Both the position numbers and the translations under genes were made by a program. Below are positions 24,582 through 32,942 of a stretch of 64,000 nt of DNA, piece after piece; positions within the stretch are counted from its first letter, which is position 1, and each line of letters opens with the position of its first letter. A model generated the notes under the pieces. It was given only the letters and a program-made list of their open reading frames with translations, was not told the origin of the DNA and searched no databases. Origin of the DNA: Promicromonospora sukumoe 327MFSha3.1 (GTDB lineage Bacteria > Actinomycetota > Actinomycetes > Actinomycetales > Cellulomonadaceae). The stretch spans positions 1 through 64,000 of the forward strand of contig NZ_ARQM01000002.1 of assembly GCF_000385135.1 (NCBI RefSeq). Direction: 5' to 3'.

Positions 24582-25370
24582 TCACCAGGCGGCCCGCACG
24601 CTGGCCCCGCCGTCGACCAGGAGGGTCTGCCCGGTGACCCAGGCGGCGTCGTCGGACAGGAGGAAGGCGGCGGGCCCGGCCACGTCGTCCGGCTCCCCGA
24701 GGCGCCGCAGCGGGTAGGCGCGCGCGGCCTCCTCCTCGCGGCCCTCGTACAGGGCGCGCGCCAGCTTCGTCCGCACGACGGCGGGCGCGAGCGCGTTGAC
24801 GCGCGTGGCCGGGGCGAGCTCGTCGGCGAGCTGGACGGTCAGGTTGATCAGGGCGGCCTTGGAGACGCCGTAGAACCCGATGTTCGTCGCCGACGTCGTG
24901 CCCGCCAGCGACGCCATGTTCACGACCGAGCGCAGCCCGCCGGCCGCGACCGCCTCGCGGGTCCACTCCAGCGCGGCGATCACGTTCACCTCGAGGATCT
25001 TGCGGGCCACGCCCGTCTCGACCTGCGCGAGCGGCCCGTAGGCGGGGTTGATCCCGGCGTTGTTAACCAGGTGGTCCAGCCGCCCGAACCGCTCCACGGT
25101 GCGGGCGATCGCCGCGGCGCGGTGCGCGGCGTCGTCCGCCTTGCCCGCGACGCCCAGCGCGCGGTCCGGGCCGAGCCCGGCCACGGCCTCGTCCAGGGTC
25201 CCGGCGTCGCGGCCGGTGATGACCACCCGGCCGCCCTCGGCCACGACGCGGCGGGCGATCGCGAGGCCGATCCCCCGGCTCGCGCCCGTCACGAGCGCGA
25301 CCCTGCCCTCGAACCTGCGCCCGGGCTCCCGCCCGTCCTGGTTGCCCTCGGCGACGTCGTCGTCCGCCAC
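24582..25370 (-). CDS. SDR family oxidoreductase
   Basis: Short-chain dehydrogenase of 262 residues: TGASRGIG near residue 27, NNAG, and an active-site serine in NMASLAG followed by YGVSK. The GTG at 25370 is chosen because GGAGG lies five bases upstream. In-frame codons further up would run through the operator at 25392-25409. First gene of the operon SDR-tetR-MDR-SDR. Its substrate is not evident; the context suggests a hydroxyacyl or ketoacyl intermediate. Confidence 0.85.
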   Translation of the reverse strand: MADDDVAEGNQDGREPGRRFEGRVALVTGASRGIGLAIARRVVAEGGRVVITGRDAGTLDEAVAGLGPDRALGVAGKADDAAHRAAAIARTVERFGRLDHLVNNAGINPAYGPLAQVETGVARKILEVNVIAALEWTREAVAAGGLRSVVNMASLAGTTSATNIGFYGVSKAALINLTVQLADELAPATRVNALAPAVVRTKLARALYEGREEEAARAYPLRRLGEPDDVAGPAAFLLSDDAAWVTGQTLLVDGGASVRAAW

Positions 25371-25391
25371 GCGTACCTCCACACCATCGAC

Positions 25392-25409
25392 ATACCGTCT
25401 GGTCGGTTT
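25392..25409. promoter_or_regulatory. Second TetR-type operator (ATACCGTCTGGTCGGTTT)
   Basis: The right half GGTCGGTTT is perfect and the left half matches AAACCGACC at 6 of 9. It resembles the site at 22046-22063 and lies 22 bases upstream of the SDR start at 25370, where bound repressor would block the promoter. Confidence 0.55.
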
Positions 25410-25476
25410 GCACGAGGACCGTAGCACGCCCCCACGGCCCGGAGATAGAGTGCTGAGCGGAAACAGATGTCCCGTT

Positions 25477-25500
25477 TGCATCATTCTGCATTGTGTTGCA
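25477..25500. promoter_or_regulatory. Operator TGCATCAT-N8-GTGTTGCA before the QsdR-like gene
   Basis: Same layout as 12666-12689 (8-bp half-sites, 8-bp spacer). The surrounding 27 bases agree at about 21 positions between the two loci, although the genes are unrelated. It lies 31 bases before the ATG at 25532, which suggests autoregulation. Confidence 0.65.
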
Positions 25501-25531
25501 CGGCGGACCCGAGTGACGGTTGGATGACCTG

Positions 25532-26161
25532 ATGACGACCACGACGTCGAGCATCGCGACGGTGGGGCTCGACGCTGCGCCGAGCCGCCTGTCCGCGCGG
25601 CTGGCCACGCACCCCGAGGCCCAGCGCGTGCTCGACCTGGCGCGGGACACCTTCATCGAGGGCTACCGCATCGACATGGGTCCCCTGGCCACGCAGCTCG
25701 GCGTCGACCGGACGTCGGTGTTCCGCTGGGTCGGCAACCGCGACGCCCTGCTGTCCGAGGTGCTGTGGTCGCTGGCCGTGCCCACGCTGGTGCAGGCCGA
25801 GCACGCCAACGAGCACCTGACCGGCGCCGAGCGGCTGGCCGGCCTGCTGACGACGTTCGCGCGCGACCTGATCGTCGCCGACTACTTCCGCGCGTTCCTG
25901 CGCCGCGAGCCGGCGCGCTCCCTGCGCCTGCTGACCACGGCGGACAGCCCGATCCAGCGCCGGTTCGTCGCCACCGTCGAGTGGCTGGTGGTCCGTGACC
26001 TGGGCCCCGAGCCGTTCGACGGCACCATCACCCCCGAGGAGCTCGCGTACCTGCTGGTCCGGGTCTCCGAGTCGCTCACCTACGCCGACCTCATCACCGG
26101 CGACGAGCCCAGCCCGGCGCGCGCCCGCACGGCGTTCCGCCACCTGCTCAGGGTGACCTGA
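25532..26161 (+). CDS. TetR-type regulator, QsdR-like
   Basis: The 209-residue protein has an atypical helix-turn-helix (MGPLATQLGVDRTSVFRWVGNRDALLSEVLWSLA) and a C-terminal domain with LVRVSESLTYADLITGDEP. This pattern is recalled from actinobacterial QsdR-family proteins, which in Rhodococcus respond to gamma-lactones; family membership is from memory, not a search. ATG 25532 is preferred over a TTG four codons earlier. Probable ligand of the TGCATCAT-type operators at 25477 and 12666. Transcribed away from the SDR operon. Confidence 0.7.
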   Translation: MTTTTSSIATVGLDAAPSRLSARLATHPEAQRVLDLARDTFIEGYRIDMGPLATQLGVDRTSVFRWVGNRDALLSEVLWSLAVPTLVQAEHANEHLTGAERLAGLLTTFARDLIVADYFRAFLRREPARSLRLLTTADSPIQRRFVATVEWLVVRDLGPEPFDGTITPEELAYLLVRVSESLTYADLITGDEPSPARARTAFRHLLRVT

Positions 26162-26174
26162 CAGAGTGAGCCCC

Positions 26175-26711
26175 ATGGATTTCACACGTCCCTACCCGCC
26201 GGACCCCTACTCGCTGCTGCCCGCGCCCGCGGTCTTCTCGGTCAAGAGCACCGACCTGACCGACGGCGAGCGCATGCCGGACGCCCACGCCGCGCACGAC
26301 CGGAACATCTCGCCCGCGCTGGAGTGGAGCGGTTTTCCCGCGGACACCCGGTCGTTCGTGGTGACCTGCTACGACCCCGACGCGCCGACGCCGATGGGCT
26401 ACCACCACTGGACCGTCGCCGACCTGCCGGCCGACGTCACGTCGCTGGAGACCGGCGCGGGCGCCCCCGACGGCTCGGGCCTGCCCGCCGGGGCGTTCCA
26501 GACCCGCAGCGACGGCCACACCCCGGGGTTCGAGGGCGCCGGCCCGCCACCCGGCGACCACCCGCACCGCTACATCTTCGCCGTGCACGCGCTCGACGTG
26601 GCCCCGGGCGAGCTCGGCCTGGGCCCGGACAACACCAACGCGCAGGTGGCGTTCAACGTCTACTTCCACCTGCTCGGCCGCGCCACGCTGACGGCGACGT
26701 ACAGCCGATGA
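26175..26711 (+). CDS. YbhB/YbcL family PEBP-like protein
   Basis: Phosphatidylethanolamine-binding-protein fold of unknown bacterial function, 178 residues. Family motifs seen are NISPALEWSGFP, TCYDPDAPTPMGYHHWTVADLP and HRYIFAVHALD. It begins 13 bases behind the QsdR-like gene and overlaps the next gene by ATGA, so the three may be one transcript. Confidence 0.87.
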   Translation: MDFTRPYPPDPYSLLPAPAVFSVKSTDLTDGERMPDAHAAHDRNISPALEWSGFPADTRSFVVTCYDPDAPTPMGYHHWTVADLPADVTSLETGAGAPDGSGLPAGAFQTRSDGHTPGFEGAGPPPGDHPHRYIFAVHALDVAPGELGLGPDNTNAQVAFNVYFHLLGRATLTATYSR

Positions 26712-27289
26712 GCGGCAACGCCACCCTGCCGACCCTGGGCGACCTGGCCTGGGTCCCGGCGCTCGAGCACCCGGAGCTGCTCGCCGAGCCCGTGCTCGCG
26801 GCGCTGACGGCCTGGGCGGAGTCGGACCCGCGGGTCGCCGGGCAGGTCGCCGTCACCGAGATCGACCCCGACCACGCCGACACCGCCACGCTCAACGAGC
26901 TGCACGACCTGCCGCCCGAGGCCTCGGCCAACTGTGTGCTGGTGGCCGGCAAGCGGGCCGAGGAGGAGCGCATCGCGGCGTGCGTGGTGCCCGCCAGCAC
27001 GTTCGCCGACGTCAACAAGCGCGTGCGCAAGCTGCTCGACGTGCGCAAGGCGTCGTTCCTGCCGACCGAGCGCGCGGTGGCCGACTCCGGCATGGAGTAC
27101 GGCGGCATCACGCCGGTCGGCCTGCCCGAGGACTACCGCGTGCTGGTGGACTCCCGGTTCACGCAGGACGGCACCATGGCGCTGATGGGGTCGGGCGTGC
27201 GGCGCTCCAAGCTCCTCATGCCGGGCCCGCTGCTCTGCGCCATGCCGGGCGTCGAGGTGATCGAGGAGCTGGGCGTCAGCCGCGCGTGA
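26708..27289 (+). CDS. YbaK/EbsC-type aminoacyl-tRNA deacylase
   Basis: Likely hydrolyses misacylated tRNA (proofreading in trans). The 193-residue protein has the YbaK-domain lysine and glycine patterns (VNKRVRKLLDVRKASFL, YGGITPVGLP, LLMPG). The start overlaps the PEBP gene stop. Its last 14 bases overlap the convergent binding-protein gene. Confidence 0.8.
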   Translation: MSGNATLPTLGDLAWVPALEHPELLAEPVLAALTAWAESDPRVAGQVAVTEIDPDHADTATLNELHDLPPEASANCVLVAGKRAEEERIAACVVPASTFADVNKRVRKLLDVRKASFLPTERAVADSGMEYGGITPVGLPEDYRVLVDSRFTQDGTMALMGSGVRRSKLLMPGPLLCAMPGVEVIEELGVSRA

Positions 27290-28730
27290 CGCGGCCGTCC
27301 ATCGCGGCAGCCATGCGCTCGGCGAACTCGGCGGCGTCGAACCGGGCACCCTCCCGGGCGGACAGCGCGGGGCGCACGTAGCGGCGGAACTCCTCGCTGA
27401 GCTCCACGTAGTGCTGCAGGCGGGGGCGCGGCGTGGCGTCGTCGAGCGCCTGGCGCAGGGCGTCGCCGGCCGTGCGCTCCGGGTCGTCGGCACCCGTCGC
27501 GCCCCCGGCGCCCCTGCCCGTCGCGAGGTCGGCGAGCGAGGCCGCCAGCCCGTCGGTCTCCGCCGGGCGGGCCCAGGGCGCCGCCGGGTCCAGGTACGGC
27601 GCCTCGCGGCTCGCGGCGAAGCCGCCGCGCTCGAAGATCATCTGGTGGCTGCGCTCGTCGGTCAGGAACTCCACGAGCCGCCGGGCGGCCACCGGGTAGC
27701 GCGTCGCCGCCGCCACGGCGAGGCTCTGCCCGCCCAGCACGCCGCCGCCGGGCACGGGCATGAACCCGACGCGGAACGGCACGGCGTCCTCGCCCCGCAG
27801 CACGCGCAGCGCCCGCGGCCAGTGCCGCAGGAACACGGCGTGGCCGGCCGCGAACGCGGCGAGCGAGCCCTGCTCGTCGTAAGCGAGCGACGCCGTCGCG
27901 CGCTGCCGCTCCGCCAGGGCCTCGACGGTCGCCCCGATCCGCTCGACGTCGTCGAAGACGGGGCGGCCGGCGGCGTCGACCGACACCGCGCCGGCGCCGG
28001 TCAGGACCTCCCAGAGGTTGACCGTGAACCCCTCGTAGCCGGCGAGCTGCTGGGCGATCGCGATGTCCACGGGCGGCCGGTCCAGGCCGGGGCGGTCGCC
28101 GCCCAGCGCGGCGACCACCTCGTGCGCGAACCGGTCCAGCCCGGCCCAGCCGTCGGCCACCGGGACCGGGTCGGTGGCGGGGACGGAGCCCGCGTAGAAC
28201 TCGCTGATCAGGTCCAGGTTGCAGTAGACGAGCCCGACGTCGGAGTTGAACGGCAGCGCGTACGTCGCGCCGTCCCAGGTGCCCGCCGCCCAGGGCGCGC
28301 GCAGGAACCCGGCGGCCGAGGCGCCGTCGAGCACCCGGAGGTACCCGCTCTGCGCGAACTGCGGCACCCACGGGATGTCCAGGTTGTAGACGTCGGGGCC
28401 GGGCGCGCCGGCCTGCGCGGCCGAGAGCATGGTGCTGTACGCGAGGTCGGCGTTGCTCGACACCTCGACGATCCGCACCGGGTGCGCCTCGTGCGCGCGG
28501 TTCCAGAGGTCCACGAGCGCCCGGCGCTGGCCGCCGTCGGTCTCGTCGCGGCCGCTGAGGATCGTGAGCTGGTCGCCCGCCCGGAACGTCTCGAGGTCGG
28601 CCGGGCCGCCGAACAGGCGCTCCAGACCGAGCGGGAGCCCCGCGCCCACGACCAGCCCTGCCGCGCCGCCCACGAAGAAGCCCCTGCGGGTGATCCCGTG
28701 CGAGCCGCCGCCCGCCGCGCCACCGGTCAC
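27276..28730 (-). CDS. Extracellular solute-binding protein with Tat-type signal
   Basis: Family-1 type ABC substrate-binding protein of 484 residues. The N-terminus has a twin-arginine signal (ITRRGFFVGGAAGLVVGAG) without an obvious lipobox cysteine. The domain reads like sugar-binding proteins (YNLDIPWVPQFAQSGYL, NSDVGLVYCNLDLI). No permease or ATPase gene is nearby. Instead the gene follows a VWA protein after one base, so the pair probably works together. The GTG at 28730 is used as start. Confidence 0.82.
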   Translation of the reverse strand: MTGGAAGGGSHGITRRGFFVGGAAGLVVGAGLPLGLERLFGGPADLETFRAGDQLTILSGRDETDGGQRRALVDLWNRAHEAHPVRIVEVSSNADLAYSTMLSAAQAGAPGPDVYNLDIPWVPQFAQSGYLRVLDGASAAGFLRAPWAAGTWDGATYALPFNSDVGLVYCNLDLISEFYAGSVPATDPVPVADGWAGLDRFAHEVVAALGGDRPGLDRPPVDIAIAQQLAGYEGFTVNLWEVLTGAGAVSVDAAGRPVFDDVERIGATVEALAERQRATASLAYDEQGSLAAFAAGHAVFLRHWPRALRVLRGEDAVPFRVGFMPVPGGGVLGGQSLAVAAATRYPVAARRLVEFLTDERSHQMIFERGGFAASREAPYLDPAAPWARPAETDGLAASLADLATGRGAGGATGADDPERTAGDALRQALDDATPRPRLQHYVELSEEFRRYVRPALSAREGARFDAAEFAERMAAAMDGRVTRG

Positions 28731-28731
28731 G

Positions 28732-30720
28732 TCACCGTCCTCCCAGCTGCCCGAACAGGCCGTCCAGGGTGCCCTCCAGCTCGCCGAAGGAGCTGTCCCA
28801 GCACTCGCCGTCCCACTCGGCGGTGATCCGCCGCAGGTCGCTCGCCTGGCACGACGCCTCACCCACCGCCACCGCGTAGACCCGCACCCCGGCGGCCGAC
28901 TCGGCCCGGGCGGAGCGCACCAGGTCGGCCGCCGTCAGCTCGGCGCCCGGCCCCGGCCCGGGGTGGTTCTCCCCGTCGGTCAGCACCACCAGCGCGGTCA
29001 GGTGCCTGCGGGTGGCGCCGTCGGGGTCGAGGCCGGCCAGGTAGGACGTCCCCGCGTCGACGGCGTCGTACAGCGGCGTGGCGCCGTCGGGCTGCACGCG
29101 GGCCAGGCTCCGGGGCGCGGCGCTGCGTGCCTCGGTGCTCCGGGTCAGGTCCAGGACCGGCCGCGGGCTGGACGCGGCCGCCCCGGAGAAGACCCAGATG
29201 CCCGCCTCGTCGGAGCCGCTCAGGTGGCCGAGCGCGTCCAGCACGCCGCGCTCGGCGACCTCCGAGCGCTCCCGGGTGCCGTCCGCCGGCCGGTCCATGG
29301 AGGCCGACGCGTCCAGCAGCACCAGGACCCGCGCCGGCCGCCGGGCCGCGCGGTACCGGTCCTCGGTGGACAGCACGCGCGTGTACGCGACCCGGCTCGC
29401 GCCCGGCTCGATCACGGGCGCGCCCCGCAGGCCGGGCAGCGGCCCGTCCTCGCCCGACGGCGGCTGCCCGTTCAGGCCGCGCACGTGCGCGCCACGCTCC
29501 AGCGCGGCCTGCCCCTCGGCCGTCCCGAGCCACTCCACCAGGGCCTGCGCCCCGCGCGACCGGCGCTCGGCCGGTCGTGCGGCGGTGGCGCCGGGCGGAG
29601 CCCAGTCCAGCCGCACCGCCGTGCAGTCCAGGCCGACGGACGAGCCCGGGTAGAACGGCACCAGAGGAGCGCCGCCGGTGCCGCCCGAGGCGGGGCATCC
29701 CACGGCGCCGTCGAGCATGGCGCGCTCGGTGGTCAGCACCGCCACGCGGGGCGGCCGCTCGCCCGACAGCTCGTCGAGGCGGCACAGGAGGGCGCCGTCC
29801 GTGCCGATCGGCAGGCCGGCCCGTTCGAGCGCGTGCCCGAGGTCGAGCTCGAGCGTCGCGTCGTCCGCCGCCGTGCCGTCGTACAGCGCGACGGTGTGCA
29901 GCGCCGCGGCGAAGGAGGTGTCAGGGCCCGCCCGCACGACGTCGAGGTCCGCCGCCCCCGCGGCGTCGATCAGCTCGCGGGCCGAGTCGCCCCCGTCCGT
30001 CGTCGCGCGCAGCGCCTCCGCGTGCGGCTCGGGGACCGCCAGGACCAGCGGCGACCCAGCCACGACCTGCCGGTCGGCGACCGTGAAGGCCGGGCCCGCG
30101 GACGCCTCGACGATGTCGGCCTGGGACCGGGACTCCGCGATCCACACGTCCGGCCGCGGACCCAGGTCCGGCGTGTCCTGGTCCGGGTCGCCGGTCCAGC
30201 CGGAGGCGAACGCCGCGCGCAGCGCGGGCCAGCCCACTCCGAAGGTCGTCACGTGGTACCGCGGGCAGGAGAACGCGGTGACCGAGTCGCGCTCGAAGGC
30301 GTCGGCCGCGGCCGCGAGACCCGTGGCGCCGTCCTCCGGCACCATCACTGCGAGCTCGGTGGGGTCCTCGCACGACCGCGCGCGCTGCAGGCCGATCACC
30401 GTGGCCGTCGTGCCGGCCAGCACCAGGACCAGCGCCGTGGCGACGAGGACCCGGTGCTGCCCGGACCAGTCCCACGCGGCGGTGAACCAGCTCGCGTACG
30501 TCCGCACGCGGACGAGCGCGGCCAGGCCCGACAGGAACAGGACCACCGAGACGACCAGCAGGACGATCTGCGTGCCACGGTCGACGACGCCCATCGCGGC
30601 GGTGCAGATGCCCGCCACCGTGCCGAACACCGCGAACACCGTGGTGCGGTGGTCCCCCCACCACGGCCGGGGACCACCACCCTGGCGTTCGGAACTACCT
30701 GGCTGCCCCGTCGCACCCAT
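28732..30720 (-). CDS. Membrane-anchored substrate-binding and VWA domain protein
   Basis: A 662-residue protein with three predicted N-terminal membrane segments (about residues 25-115). A large extracellular binding-protein-like region follows (from about 125, VMVPEDGATGLAAAADAFE). A C-terminal von Willebrand A domain has the MIDAS motif LLDASASMD near residue 470 and LTDGENHPG further on. The role is unknown; the fusion suggests adhesion or assembly at the cell surface. It is cotranscribed with the solute-binding protein gene behind it. Confidence 0.8.
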   Translation of the reverse strand: MGATGQPGSSERQGGGPRPWWGDHRTTVFAVFGTVAGICTAAMGVVDRGTQIVLLVVSVVLFLSGLAALVRVRTYASWFTAAWDWSGQHRVLVATALVLVLAGTTATVIGLQRARSCEDPTELAVMVPEDGATGLAAAADAFERDSVTAFSCPRYHVTTFGVGWPALRAAFASGWTGDPDQDTPDLGPRPDVWIAESRSQADIVEASAGPAFTVADRQVVAGSPLVLAVPEPHAEALRATTDGGDSARELIDAAGAADLDVVRAGPDTSFAAALHTVALYDGTAADDATLELDLGHALERAGLPIGTDGALLCRLDELSGERPPRVAVLTTERAMLDGAVGCPASGGTGGAPLVPFYPGSSVGLDCTAVRLDWAPPGATAARPAERRSRGAQALVEWLGTAEGQAALERGAHVRGLNGQPPSGEDGPLPGLRGAPVIEPGASRVAYTRVLSTEDRYRAARRPARVLVLLDASASMDRPADGTRERSEVAERGVLDALGHLSGSDEAGIWVFSGAAASSPRPVLDLTRSTEARSAAPRSLARVQPDGATPLYDAVDAGTSYLAGLDPDGATRRHLTALVVLTDGENHPGPGPGAELTAADLVRSARAESAAGVRVYAVAVGEASCQASDLRRITAEWDGECWDSSFGELEGTLDGLFGQLGGR

Positions 30721-30767
30721 CCGCCCTCCCAGACGTCAGGGTCCGATATTTACCACATTTGACCAGG

Positions 30768-30803
30768 TGATTTCCCGGGTCGACGTGGTATTCGGGGAAA
30801 TCA
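30768..30803 (-). terminator. Possible hairpin at the end of the siderophore-interacting gene
   Basis: TGATTTCCC (30768-30776) and GGGAAATCA (30795-30803) form a perfect 9-bp stem that includes the stop codon of the gene at 30801. No T-run follows, so termination is uncertain. Confidence 0.35.
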
Positions 30804-31778
30804 GTTCTCCGCGCGGCCCTTGCGCCAGTAACCCATGAACGCGACGGACTTGCGGTCCACCTGGCACTCGTTCACCAGATAGCGGCGCAGCGTCTTGATG
30901 ACGCCGGCCTCGCCCGCGAGCCACGCGTACAGCACGGTGTCCTGCGCCAGGGGGCGGCCCGCCTCGTCGACCGGAACCTCCCACAGGATGCCGGTGTCGA
31001 TGTCGACGTCGTCCATCTCGCCCGACAGGTCCACCCCGGCGGCGGTCAGCGCCGGTGCGGTGTCCGACGACGGGCGCACACCCATCGCGAGCAGCCGGTC
31101 GGCGGCGGCCTGGACGGCCGGGACCAGCACGTCGCCGTGCTCGCGGCCGTCGCGGGCCAGCCAGTGCACGCGCACGCCCTCGGGCGCGCCGAGCTGCCAG
31201 CCGTCCTCGGGGTGCGGCACCTCCAGGAAGACCTCGCCCACGGCGTCGGCGGGCAGGGACTCGCAGATGGCGGCGATGGCGGGCACCGCGGTCTCGTCGC
31301 CGGCCAGCAGCAGCGCGTGGCTGGACGTCGGCGGCGCGAACTCGACGCCCCCGTGGATGCCGTCGTACTCGGCGTTGGGGCCCATGATGACCAGCGGGTC
31401 GCCGGCGGCCGCGGTCAGCGCCCAGCGCGAGGCCGGGCCGGTGTCACCGTGCATCACGACGTCGACGTCGACCTCGCGCAGGTCCTGGCGCACCGTGCGG
31501 ACCGTGTAGGTGCGCATCGGGTTGCGGTGCTCGTCGGGGAGCATGCGCCAGGCGGCGTACCAGTCGGGGTCGTCGCGGCGCAGCGCGTCCCAGCCGCCCT
31601 GGGGCGACGGGAGCAGCAGCTTGATGCGCTGGTCGCGGCCGTTGTCCGCGAACTTGTCCAGGTCCGGTCCCGTGAAGGTGAAGCGAACGAAGGACGGGCA
31701 CAGACGCGTCACGCGCGCGACCTGGACATCGAACATTCGCGAGGGCTTGACGTCGAGCCCCTCGGTCTTGGTGGTCAC
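30801..31778 (-). CDS. Siderophore-interacting FAD-binding protein (ViuB/SIP type)
   Basis: NADPH-dependent ferric-siderophore reductase in the cytoplasm, releasing iron after uptake. The 325-residue protein has the FAD-binding motif MRTYTVR and the SIP domain ([50 protein letters not shown]). The GTG at 31778 directly abuts an iron box, leaving no room for a ribosome site, so the mRNA is probably leaderless. Confidence 0.88.
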   Translation of the reverse strand: MTTKTEGLDVKPSRMFDVQVARVTRLCPSFVRFTFTGPDLDKFADNGRDQRIKLLLPSPQGGWDALRRDDPDWYAAWRMLPDEHRNPMRTYTVRTVRQDLREVDVDVVMHGDTGPASRWALTAAAGDPLVIMGPNAEYDGIHGGVEFAPPTSSHALLLAGDETAVPAIAAICESLPADAVGEVFLEVPHPEDGWQLGAPEGVRVHWLARDGREHGDVLVPAVQAAADRLLAMGVRPSSDTAPALTAAGVDLSGEMDDVDIDTGILWEVPVDEAGRPLAQDTVLYAWLAGEAGVIKTLRRYLVNECQVDRKSVAFMGYWRKGRAEN

Positions 31779-31797
31779 GACGGTGAGCCTAACCTAA
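31779..31797 (-). promoter_or_regulatory. DtxR/IdeR iron box
   Basis: On the minus strand TTAGGTTAGGCTCACCGTC matches the DtxR/IdeR consensus TTAGGTTAGSCTAACCTAA at 15 of 19 positions. It ends one base before the GTG at 31778. TAGGCT inside the box is spaced like a -10 element for a transcript starting at the GTG, so bound regulator would cover the promoter. Confidence 0.8.
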
Positions 31798-31800
31798 CTT

Positions 31801-32072
31801 TGCCGGGCCTGGGCCACCTCCTCCGGAGCCTGGGACGGGGCGTGCGTCACACGGTCGGCGCCGGCCCCGGCAGCGAGGAAACGCGCAGGGAAAGCCGCTG
31901 TCCCTGACACGAAAAGATCACCCCCTCGCCGAGAAAATTAGCCCAGCACAAACGGTGCATGTCATCGCATAGAGGGGCTAACTTGGCGACGATCCGAACC
32001 GCTTCGACGTCCCCCCGGTCAGCGAATGGATCACTACCCCAGACACCCCTTCATCAGCTGGAGAACGACATC
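31801..32072. other. Intergenic region between the iron gene and the MHYT gene
   Basis: No coding sequence is supported here. It contains the inverted pair TTAGCCC (31938-31944) and GGGCTAA (31975-31981) around a 30-base spacer, about 90 bases before the MHYT start, possibly part of its promoter or leader. I could not match it to a known riboswitch. Confidence 0.4.
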
Positions 32073-32888
32073 ATGATCGACCATTTCGCGCTCGGCTGGG
32101 TCACACCTGTCCTCTCGTTCCTGCTCTCGTGCGCCGGCTGCGCCGTCGGCCTGACCTGCACCGCCCGTGCGCGCGTGTCCCACGGCTTCGCCAGCACCAC
32201 GTGGCTCGGGCTCGGCGCGATCTCCATCGGCGGCACCGGCATCTGGACCATGCACTTCGTGGCCATGCTCGGGTTCTACGTGCGCGGCACCGAGACCCGG
32301 TTCGACGTGCCCCTGACGTTCGCCAGCGGCCTGCTCGCCGTCGTCGTCGTGGGCCTCGGCCTGTTCATCGTGCGCACCGCCGGCGTCGGGCCGGTCGCGC
32401 TGCTGGCGGGCGGCCTGGTCACCGGGCTGGGCGTCGCCGCCATGCACTACCTCGGCATGCGCGCCCTGCACGTGGGCGTCGAGATCACCTACGACACGCT
32501 CACCGTCGTGCTCTCCGTGATCATCGCGGTCGTCGCCTCGACCGCGGCCCTCTGGCTGTCCGCCAAGGTGCAGACCGTCGCCGCGGGCGCCGTCGCGACG
32601 GTCGTCATGGGCATCGCCGTCTCCGGCATGCACTACACGGGCATGGCGGCCATGCGCGCCGAGGAGACCGACGCGATCGTCCAGGTCACCTCGGGCATCG
32701 GCGTGGGCGCGCTGCTCGGCCCGCTCATCATCGGCGTCACGATCAGCACGATCATGATGCTCCTCGTGGTCGGGCTGGCGCCCAGCCCCCAGGAGATGGA
32801 GGCCCAGGAGAAGTTCAAGGGCTGGCAGGGGCGGCAGGACGAGCTCCAGCGCGAGAACGCGACGGCCCGGCGGTCCCAGCTGCTCTGA
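32073..32888 (+). CDS. MHYT-domain integral membrane sensor
   Basis: The 271-residue protein has about seven membrane segments and the repeated MHYT signature: TMHFVAML, AMHYLGMRA and GMHYTGMAAM. MHYT domains are thought to sense oxygen, CO or NO through bound copper. No output domain (GGDEF, EAL, kinase) is attached; the soluble tail is only about 35 residues. ATG 32073 has GGAGAA upstream and begins at the first membrane segment, which excludes longer starts. Confidence 0.9.
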   Translation: MIDHFALGWVTPVLSFLLSCAGCAVGLTCTARARVSHGFASTTWLGLGAISIGGTGIWTMHFVAMLGFYVRGTETRFDVPLTFASGLLAVVVVGLGLFIVRTAGVGPVALLAGGLVTGLGVAAMHYLGMRALHVGVEITYDTLTVVLSVIIAVVASTAALWLSAKVQTVAAGAVATVVMGIAVSGMHYTGMAAMRAEETDAIVQVTSGIGVGALLGPLIIGVTISTIMMLLVVGLAPSPQEMEAQEKFKGWQGRQDELQRENATARRSQLL

Positions 32889-32892
32889 CGCG

Positions 32893-32909
32893 GCGCCGGA
32901 CGCCGGCGC
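32893..32909. terminator. Short GC hairpin between convergent genes
   Basis: GCGCCGG-ACG-CCGGCGC forms a perfect 7-bp stem five bases behind the MHYT stop and before the end of the TrmH gene. It could serve either direction but lacks a T-run. Confidence 0.35.
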
Positions 32910-32942
32910 GGCCCCGTTCGTCCGGAGCGCGCCCCGCCGGCG

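Noticed and set aside
27290-30800. A complete sugar ABC importer
   Set aside because: Only binding proteins are present; both neighbouring regions lack permease and ATPase genes.
31938-32060. c-di-GMP or similar riboswitch before the MHYT gene
   Set aside because: The conserved core of known c-di-GMP riboswitches could not be matched; only an inverted repeat is supported.
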